This document shows, one piece after another, positions 24,682 through 29,800 of a stretch of DNA of 29,800 nucleotides (position 1 is its first letter; each line of letters opens with the position of its first letter). The DNA lies in assembly GCA_900548705.1 (NCBI GenBank), contig URLF01000027.1:1-29800 (forward strand), written 5' to 3'. Source of the stretch: an uncultured Porphyromonadaceae bacterium (GTDB lineage: Bacteria > Bacteroidota > Bacteroidia > Bacteroidales > Muribaculaceae). The position numbers were made by a program, and so were the translations under genes. The notes under the pieces were generated by a model. It was not told where the DNA came from and did not search any database. It saw only the letters and a program-made list of their open reading frames with translations.

Positions 24682-27129
24682 TCAGTTCTTTTTGCGGCCC
24701 TGGAGGTCGTCGTTGGAGATGGAGGCTGCTGTCTTCTTGACGGTGGTGTTGAGGGAACCGAAACGGTAGGAGATGCGCAGACCGAAGGTGCGGCGCGTCG
24801 AGGAGCCGATGGAGAGATATTCGCTGTGGCTGCCCGGGGTGTCGGTTATGGTCCGGAAATCCTGACGGGTAGGACCGGCGAAGTTGCGGGCGATGATTCC
24901 GACAGTCAGGCGGTCATCCTTGAGGAAACGGCGGGTGAGTACCACTTCATACCCCAGACCTGAGCTGCCGGGCATCTTGGTCTCCGAGTAGGGGGAGCCG
25001 ACGCTTCCTGACCAATACCATAGGCAGGCTGAGGGCTCAAGTTTCCAGGGAAGTTTCTGCACGACTCTCACAAAGGGGTTCCACCACCATCCTTTCATGC
25101 TCTTGTCGGGATTGCGGTAATGGTTGTAGCCCGCGCTCAGGTTGACCAGCAAGGATGTCTTCTCTGTGATGCTCCACTGGCCGTAGAACGATGAGATGAA
25201 GCTGCGTTGTTTCCCGATGTTGGCATATGTCGAATAACTGATGTCATTCTCGACCCATTTCTTCTCGCTCAGGGCGTTGTTGACGATTGTCCCTCCGACA
25301 TAGAAGCTGAGGTTGAACTTGTTGGTGTACATCGACATCTCGGCGGTTATGTTGTTGTAGACCTCACTCTCGAGGTCGGGGTTGCCGTAGCTGACGGTGG
25401 TCGGGGTGATTGACCGCGCAGGGTCGAGATAGCTGATTCCGGGGCGGTGGATTGTCCGGTTGTAGGATGCCTTGAGGGTAATCGCGTCGGTGAGGTTGTA
25501 AGACATTCCGACCGAGGGCACCCAGTCGTTGAGCTTTGACGCAAAGTCGGGATGGTCGCCGTTGGTCTGGTGGATGAACTTCGCCGACAGATAGGAATAC
25601 TCATATCGCATTCCGGCACGGAAATTCCACTTCCCCAACATCAGGCGATAATCGCCGTAGACAGCCGCCACTGTGGTGTGATGGGTGAACTCGGTCTCAT
25701 ATTGCGCCACGTCGCGGTAGTCCTGCAGGTTTGTCGAATGGTTGCGGCGGAAGATGGCCTTGGCTCCCACGTCGAGTTTGTGGTGCTCGCCGTAAGGGCG
25801 GCTCCAGTCGGCCTGCCCGGTATGCTCGGTGAATGTCAGCTTCGAGTTGTTACCGATGGCCGAATAGGGAAATTCGCAGTTGACCTTGTCGGTATATTCG
25901 GTCAGGGAGTTGGTGTGCTGGCGGGTTGTCGACAGGCGGTAGCTGAGCGTGATGGTCTCCCCCTTGCGACGGGTGGAGCGCTGATAGTTGGCCGAGCCGT
26001 CGATGTCGTAATAGTTGTTGTCGGGGTATGTGTTGCGGCGTGAATAGCTGTAAAGTTCAGAGCCGTCAGGTCCGAAAAGTGCGGTGTGACCCCCTCCGTC
26101 AAAGTGGTTTTGGTGCCAGAGCCATCCCTGAGCCTCCATCGTCAGCAGGTTGAGGGTGTCCGGTTCCCAGCTCGCTTCAAGTCCGCCCCATCCGTTGCGA
26201 TAGGTCGATTCGGAGTAGCCGGATGAGAAAAGGCTGTTGCCCGAGTCGTAATATATGTCACTCTGCTCATTGCGGCGGCGTGTCTCCTTGCGGTTGCTGT
26301 AGCTCTCACCTCCGTAGACCGAGAAGGTCAGCTTGTCGATCTGGCTGGTAAGGTAGAGATTCGGGAGCGGTTCGGGATTGTTGTTGTCGAGGTAGAGCGA
26401 TGCCGTGCCCGTCACTCCGCGCATCGAGGTCTCGGAGTCTGTCACGATATTGAGAATCGCCCCGACCCCCTCGGCATCCTCCCGTGCGCCCGGGTCGGTT
26501 ATGACCTCGATTTTCTTGATGGAGGAGGCGGGAATGGCGGCGAAGATATCCTTGGCGTTTTTGGTGAAGGAGTTGTTGGGGCGCCCGTTCTTGTAAATCT
26601 TGAAGTTGGTCGAGCCTTTGACCTTGATAGTGCCGTCTGACTCGACGGTTACCAGCGGCACCTTCCGCAGCATCTCCTGCAAGGTGTTGGTCTGCGCCTC
26701 CGGGTCGGCCTTTACGTCGTAACCGATGCGGTCTATCTCGCGGGTGACCAGTGGCCGCTGAGCCACGACCTCCACCTCGGCCAACTCGTTTTTGTTGTCG
26801 CTGACAGTCAGTCGGCCAAAATCCTTGACCGGCTCGGAGGATGTCACCTTGAAGGGGAGGTTGACAGGCTGTTTGCCGACAGAGGTGACGGTCAGGCGGT
26901 AGTCGCCGCCCTTCGGCAACCCCTGGGAGAAACGTCCGAGGTCGTCGGTCACACCGAGCGACACCGGCTTCAGCGAGTCGGCTGCGGCGTAAATCCTGAC
27001 TGTGGCGTAAATTTCCGGTTCGCCTGTCGAATCGGCCACCTCACCGATGGCTTTGAACGGTGATGCAGCCGTGGCAAGTCCGGCTATGGAAAGAATGAGG
27101 GAGAGAGACAGCAAAAGTCTGCGTGCCAT
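24682..27129 (-). CDS. TonB-dependent receptor-like outer-membrane beta-barrel protein
   Basis: 815 residues with signal peptide 1-21 (LATAA). Residues 25-110 form a carboxypeptidase-regulatory-like beta-sandwich (GEVADSTGEPEIYATVRIY). A plug domain lies at about 125-235, with the segment NTLQEMLRKVPLVTVESDG, the GRPNNSF loop and IKKIEVITDPGAREDAEGVGAILNIVTD. The rest is a large barrel of the type called outer-membrane beta-barrel family 3. SusD is not adjacent, so it is not a standard polysaccharide uptake pair. No TonB box is obvious near the mature N-terminus. ATG at 27127-27129. A terminator-like hairpin follows. Substrate unknown. Confidence 0.9.
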   Translation of the reverse strand: MARRLLLSLSLILSIAGLATAASPFKAIGEVADSTGEPEIYATVRIYAAADSLKPVSLGVTDDLGRFSQGLPKGGDYRLTVTSVGKQPVNLPFKVTSSEPVKDFGRLTVSDNKNELAEVEVVAQRPLVTREIDRIGYDVKADPEAQTNTLQEMLRKVPLVTVESDGTIKVKGSTNFKIYKNGRPNNSFTKNAKDIFAAIPASSIKKIEVITDPGAREDAEGVGAILNIVTDSETSMRGVTGTASLYLDNNNPEPLPNLYLTSQIDKLTFSVYGGESYSNRKETRRRNEQSDIYYDSGNSLFSSGYSESTYRNGWGGLEASWEPDTLNLLTMEAQGWLWHQNHFDGGGHTALFGPDGSELYSYSRRNTYPDNNYYDIDGSANYQRSTRRKGETITLSYRLSTTRQHTNSLTEYTDKVNCEFPYSAIGNNSKLTFTEHTGQADWSRPYGEHHKLDVGAKAIFRRNHSTNLQDYRDVAQYETEFTHHTTVAAVYGDYRLMLGKWNFRAGMRYEYSYLSAKFIHQTNGDHPDFASKLNDWVPSVGMSYNLTDAITLKASYNRTIHRPGISYLDPARSITPTTVSYGNPDLESEVYNNITAEMSMYTNKFNLSFYVGGTIVNNALSEKKWVENDISYSTYANIGKQRSFISSFYGQWSITEKTSLLVNLSAGYNHYRNPDKSMKGWWWNPFVRVVQKLPWKLEPSACLWYWSGSVGSPYSETKMPGSSGLGYEVVLTRRFLKDDRLTVGIIARNFAGPTRQDFRTITDTPGSHSEYLSIGSSTRRTFGLRISYRFGSLNTTVKKTAASISNDDLQGRKKN

Positions 27130-27246
27130 GTTTGCTATTACATCTATGATGAGACGGTATCGGGGAGAGGTTTTATCATTAGACGTATGGAATAGCCGGA
27201 ACGTTGCACGGCCTTATGATATTTTTTTTCAGGGAAGGGGTGACGG

Positions 27247-28104
27247 TTAGCCCTCCGAGTGGAAATCCGCACGGATGAATTCGGCCACAGAGGGCGCGGA
27301 GTTCGGCCCGATTACGATGTCAGCCTGCTCCTTTACCCCCGGCAGGGCGTTCTCGACCGCCACCGAAAGGTCGGCCACCTCCATCATCGGGAGATCGTTG
27401 AGGTTGTCGCCGAAGACCACTATCCGTGATGCTCCCAGCTCAGTCGCGACATCCCTGATGGCCGTCGCCTTGGAGCATCCCGGGGAATAGACATCCATCA
27501 GGGCGACCTCGGGATTGAAGATGTCGCGGTACCAGGCCGCCGAGCATTCGGTCTTTTTCCGGATTGCCTGGCAGAGACGTTCCATCTTCTCCGGGTTACC
27601 GATGGCGAAGAACAGCACGGTCGCCTCGTAAGCCTTGGGCTTCTGGCCGAGATGGAACCGTTTCAGGGCCAGATGGCGGCGCTCCTGATAGAAAGCGTCT
27701 TCGCGGGAGGTCAGTCCGGCGGTGTGGTAGACATTCAGCATCTCGTGCTGCCCAAGGCAGTAGTTGAAGGGGTGGATGCCCGCGGCTTCAAATTCCCGGG
27801 CTATCGTCTCCGAGTCATAGACCGACATCATGCGGACATAGTCGTAACGCGCCAGGCGGCGGTTCCAGTAGGCCGCGCCTGTCATCACGATAGCCGGTAT
27901 GTCGCGCCCTGCCGGGGTCTTGGCGGGAAACACCTTCTCAAGTAGCGGCTGCACGGTGGCGGGGGTACGGGCCGTGGCCACTGTGAACATTGCCCCCTCC
28001 TTGATGAGTGAGTTGAGTATGCGGGCGCTCTCGGCGGAAACGCGGCTCGAGGGGTCGAGCAACGTTCCGTCGAGGTCGCTTACATATAAGGTGTCGCGGT
28101 TCAT
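27247..28104 (-). CDS. Cof-type HAD-IIB phosphatase
   Basis: 285 residues, cytoplasmic sugar-phosphate or nucleotide phosphatase class. The start is the ATG at 28102-28104 (MNRDTLYVSDLDGTLLD); the frame extends upstream to 28308 but only inside purB. HAD motifs: SDLDGT (9-14; D10, D12), TARTP (44-48), SKATAI with K212, and GDNLNDLPM (232-240; D233, D237). A C2-type cap lies between about 85 and 200. Its ATG shares one base with the purB TGA stop, so translation is coupled. Substrate cannot be assigned from sequence. Confidence 0.92.
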   Translation of the reverse strand: MNRDTLYVSDLDGTLLDPSSRVSAESARILNSLIKEGAMFTVATARTPATVQPLLEKVFPAKTPAGRDIPAIVMTGAAYWNRRLARYDYVRMMSVYDSETIAREFEAAGIHPFNYCLGQHEMLNVYHTAGLTSREDAFYQERRHLALKRFHLGQKPKAYEATVLFFAIGNPEKMERLCQAIRKKTECSAAWYRDIFNPEVALMDVYSPGCSKATAIRDVATELGASRIVVFGDNLNDLPMMEVADLSVAVENALPGVKEQADIVIGPNSAPSVAEFIRADFHSEG

Positions 28105-29447
28105 CAGATGCCGGTGTAGGTAGAGGGTGAGAGCTGTTTCAGCTCGGCCTTCACTTCGGGAGTCACATCGAGGGTGTCGATGAATTCGGCTATGGACTCG
28201 GCGGTGACGGTGGTGTTGACGCGGGTGAGCTGTTTCAGTGTCTCGTAAGGACGGGGATAGCCTTCGCGGCGGAGGATGGTCTGGATTCCCTCGGCGACAA
28301 CAGCCCAAGCGGCGTTGAGGTCGCGGTCGATCGCGCTCTGGTTGAGCAGCAGTTTGCCGAGCCCCTTGAGGGTAGAGTGGATGGCGATGACGCTGTGGGC
28401 CATCGGCACACCGACGTTGCGAAGCACCGTGGAGTCGGTCAGGTCGCGCTGCAGGCGGGAAACGGGGAGCTTCTGCGAGAGGTGGGCATAGATGGCGTTG
28501 GCGATACCCAGGTTCCCCTCGGAGTTCTCGAAGTCGATGGGGTTGACCTTGTGGGGCATCGCGGAGGAACCGACCTCGCCGGCCTTGATTTTCTGCTTGA
28601 AATATTCAGCCGAGACATACATCCACACGTCGCGGTCGAGGTCGAGGATGATGGTGTTGATGCGGCGCAGCGCGTCGAAAAGCGCGGCCAGGTTGTCGTA
28701 GTTTGAAATCTGGGTGGTCCACTCCTCGCGGCCAATGCCAAGCTTCTCGCTGAGGAAGCTGTTGCCGAACTTGCGCCAGTCGATCGAGGGGAAGGAGGCA
28801 TTGTGGGCGTTGAAGTTGCCGGTGGCTCCGCCGAACTTGCCGGTGATTGGGGTCGAGGCGAGCAGTTCGCGCTGACGGCGCAGACGGTAGACAAACACCT
28901 CGATTTCCTTGCCAAGACGGGTGGGTGACGCGGGCTGTCCGTGGGTCTTGGCCAGCATGGCCACTTCGGCCCACTCCTCGGCGCGTGCCTCCAGGGCGGC
29001 AATCAGTTCATCCAGCAGGGGGAGGAACACATCGTTGACGGCATCCTTCACCGACATCGGCACGGAGGTGTTGTTGATGTCCTGCGAGGTCAGGCCGAAA
29101 TGGATGAACTCCTTCCACCGGGCGAGCCCCATCTGGTCGAAACGCTCCTTGATGAAATACTCCACAGCCTTTACGTCATGGTTGGTCACCGACTCATGTT
29201 CCTTTATGCGCATCGCGTCGGCTTCGGTGAAATCCTTATATAAGGAGGGGAGTTTCTCCAGCGCATCGGCGGGGACATCGGCCAGCTGGGGCAACGGCAG
29301 TTGGCACAGGGCGATGAAATACTCCACCTCGACCTTTACGCGGTAACGGATCAGGGCGAATTCCGAGAAATACATGTCGAGACCCGAAGTCTTCGAGCGG
29401 TAACGGCCATCGATAGGGGAGATGGCGGTGAGTGTTGACAGTTCCAA
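28104..29447 (-). CDS. purB: Adenylosuccinate lyase
   Basis: Cleaves SAICAR and adenylosuccinate in purine synthesis, releasing fumarate. 447 residues, the usual length. The fumarase/aspartase signature GSSAMPHKVNP is at 293-303 (catalytic Ser295), KTHGQPASPTRLGKE at 167-181 and HESVTNHDVKAVEYF at 84-98. I set the start at TTG 29445-29447 (MELSTLTAISPIDGRYR), because this gives the normal family N-terminus. The longer frame would start at another TTG (29487-29489) that lies within the -7 box. A Cof-type phosphatase gene follows with a one-base overlap. Confidence 0.95.
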   Translation of the reverse strand: MELSTLTAISPIDGRYRSKTSGLDMYFSEFALIRYRVKVEVEYFIALCQLPLPQLADVPADALEKLPSLYKDFTEADAMRIKEHESVTNHDVKAVEYFIKERFDQMGLARWKEFIHFGLTSQDINNTSVPMSVKDAVNDVFLPLLDELIAALEARAEEWAEVAMLAKTHGQPASPTRLGKEIEVFVYRLRRQRELLASTPITGKFGGATGNFNAHNASFPSIDWRKFGNSFLSEKLGIGREEWTTQISNYDNLAALFDALRRINTIILDLDRDVWMYVSAEYFKQKIKAGEVGSSAMPHKVNPIDFENSEGNLGIANAIYAHLSQKLPVSRLQRDLTDSTVLRNVGVPMAHSVIAIHSTLKGLGKLLLNQSAIDRDLNAAWAVVAEGIQTILRREGYPRPYETLKQLTRVNTTVTAESIAEFIDTLDVTPEVKAELKQLSPSTYTGI

Positions 29448-29486
29448 AACGAGCTTGTTTAAGGTTCTTATACTGATTTGAAAGTG

Positions 29487-29494
29487 CAAAGTTA
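29487..29494 (-). promoter_or_regulatory. -7 box for purB
   Basis: TAACTTTG on the minus strand, 40 bases ahead of the TTG start, matches the -7 consensus. The -33 region is weak (GTTG at about 29515). It supports the shorter purB start. Confidence 0.5.
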
Positions 29495-29562
29495 CAAAAA
29501 ATCCCGGTAGCCCCCAACAAGTTTGTCGGCATCCCGTCGGGAGGATTTGTTTTGTGTCGGTT

Positions 29563-29579
29563 CCGCGAATGATTCGCGG
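29563..29579. repeat. Short hairpin between purB and the tRNA
   Basis: A perfect 7-bp stem, CCGCGAA with TTCGCGG, and a 3-nt loop, lies in the divergent 294-bp gap between purB and tRNA-Val. No T tract follows on either strand. The role is unclear. Confidence 0.4.
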
Positions 29580-29689
29580 CGGTCTCGGCGATAGGAAATT
29601 GACGGATTTTTGGCCTGGATGTTAAATTGCTAACTATCAACGATGTTTGGAAAATTGTGAAATTTTATTTGAAAAAAGTTGCTGAAAAA

Positions 29690-29721
29690 TTTGGTGGGTA
29701 ACAAAAAAGTGCATAACTTTG
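29690..29721 (+). promoter_or_regulatory. Promoter of tRNA-Val
   Basis: TTTG (29690-29693), a 20-bp spacer and TAACTTTG (29714-29721) match both Bacteroidetes promoter elements. The tRNA starts 20 bases after the -7 box. Confidence 0.8.
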
Positions 29722-29741
29722 CATCGCTTTTGAGGGCGAGA

Positions 29742-29800
29742 GGGCGCTTAGCTCAGCTGGTTCAGAGCGTCTGCCTTACAAGCAGAGGGTCGGGGGTTCG
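29742..29800 (+). tRNA. tRNA-Val (anticodon TAC), cut by the window end
   Basis: Starts GGGCGCTTAGCTCAGCTGG, a standard acceptor and D-arm. The anticodon arm TCTGC-CTTACAA-GCAGA gives anticodon TAC, which reads GUA and other valine codons. The sequence stops in the T-loop (GGTTCG), so the T-arm 3' side and acceptor 3' side are missing. More tRNAs may follow beyond the window. Confidence 0.93.

Noticed and set aside
24682..27129. SusC of a polysaccharide utilisation locus
   Set aside because: No SusD-like lipoprotein, glycoside hydrolase or regulator is adjacent. The length (815) and the barrel type fit the smaller outer-membrane beta-barrel family better than SusC.
28105..28308. 68-residue N-terminal extension of the Cof-type phosphatase
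   Set aside because: The extension is inside purB and is His/Arg/Pro-rich. The ATG overlapping the purB stop gives the standard N-terminus.
1..29800. Mobile elements, prophage or CRISPR array
   Set aside because: No transposase, integrase, cas gene or regularly spaced repeat was found. The genes form conserved Bacteroidales operons.

Overview
The window looks like a chromosomal segment of a Bacteroidales bacterium, most likely a Muribaculaceae-type gut commensal. This is an inference from protein content (DUF4271, a TamL-type Omp85 lipoprotein, an outer-membrane beta-barrel receptor, the DUF177-rpmF-fabH and hemD-rnpA-yidD-tatD gene orders), from promoters of the Bacteroidetes type (TTTG, about 19-20 bp, TAnnTTTG), from weak Shine-Dalgarno signals and from GC-rich codon use. 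Nearly every gene is on the minus strand. Only vsr and a tRNA cut by the window edge are on the plus strand.

Layout from low to high coordinate. 106-2157: a lipid/ribosome operon read DUF177 (YceD) > rpmF > fabH. 2429-4429: a large DUF349-repeat protein. 4697-5284: a plus-strand Vsr mismatch endonuclease whose 3' end overlaps the convergent M16 peptidase. 5213-7753: an operon read hypothetical > cyclophilin > M16 peptidase. 7826-12676: a tight operon read Na/Pi cotransporter-PhoU > DUF4271 > hemD > rnpA > a single-ORF YidD-TatD fusion. 12883-15298: an envelope operon read OMP barrel > FISUMP-like exported protein > lipocalin-like lipoprotein, the first two sharing an N-terminal module. 15299-15898: a 600-bp non-coding gap with a long-range RNA hairpin that may be 6S-like. 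15899-21049: a 1716-residue exported multidomain protein, preceded by a complete cobalamin riboswitch with its own promoter and a terminator-like hairpin. 21516-24484: TamL-type Omp85 lipoprotein > HAD phosphatase. 24682-27129: outer-membrane beta-barrel receptor. 27247-29447: purB > Cof-type HAD phosphatase, overlapping by one base. 29742-29800: the start of tRNA-Val(TAC).

Most of the window is housekeeping (fatty acid initiation, ribosome and tRNA processing, heme, purine synthesis) and envelope assembly. The most unusual element is the vitamin B12 riboswitch (about 21237-21440) placed ahead of a giant secreted protein built of alternating CUB-like and BNR-associated-like beta modules, a right-handed beta-helix and a sorting-like C-terminus. 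This suggests a surface protein made when B12 is scarce. The YidD-TatD fusion and the candidate structured RNA are the next most notable. No mobile element, CRISPR array or prophage was seen.
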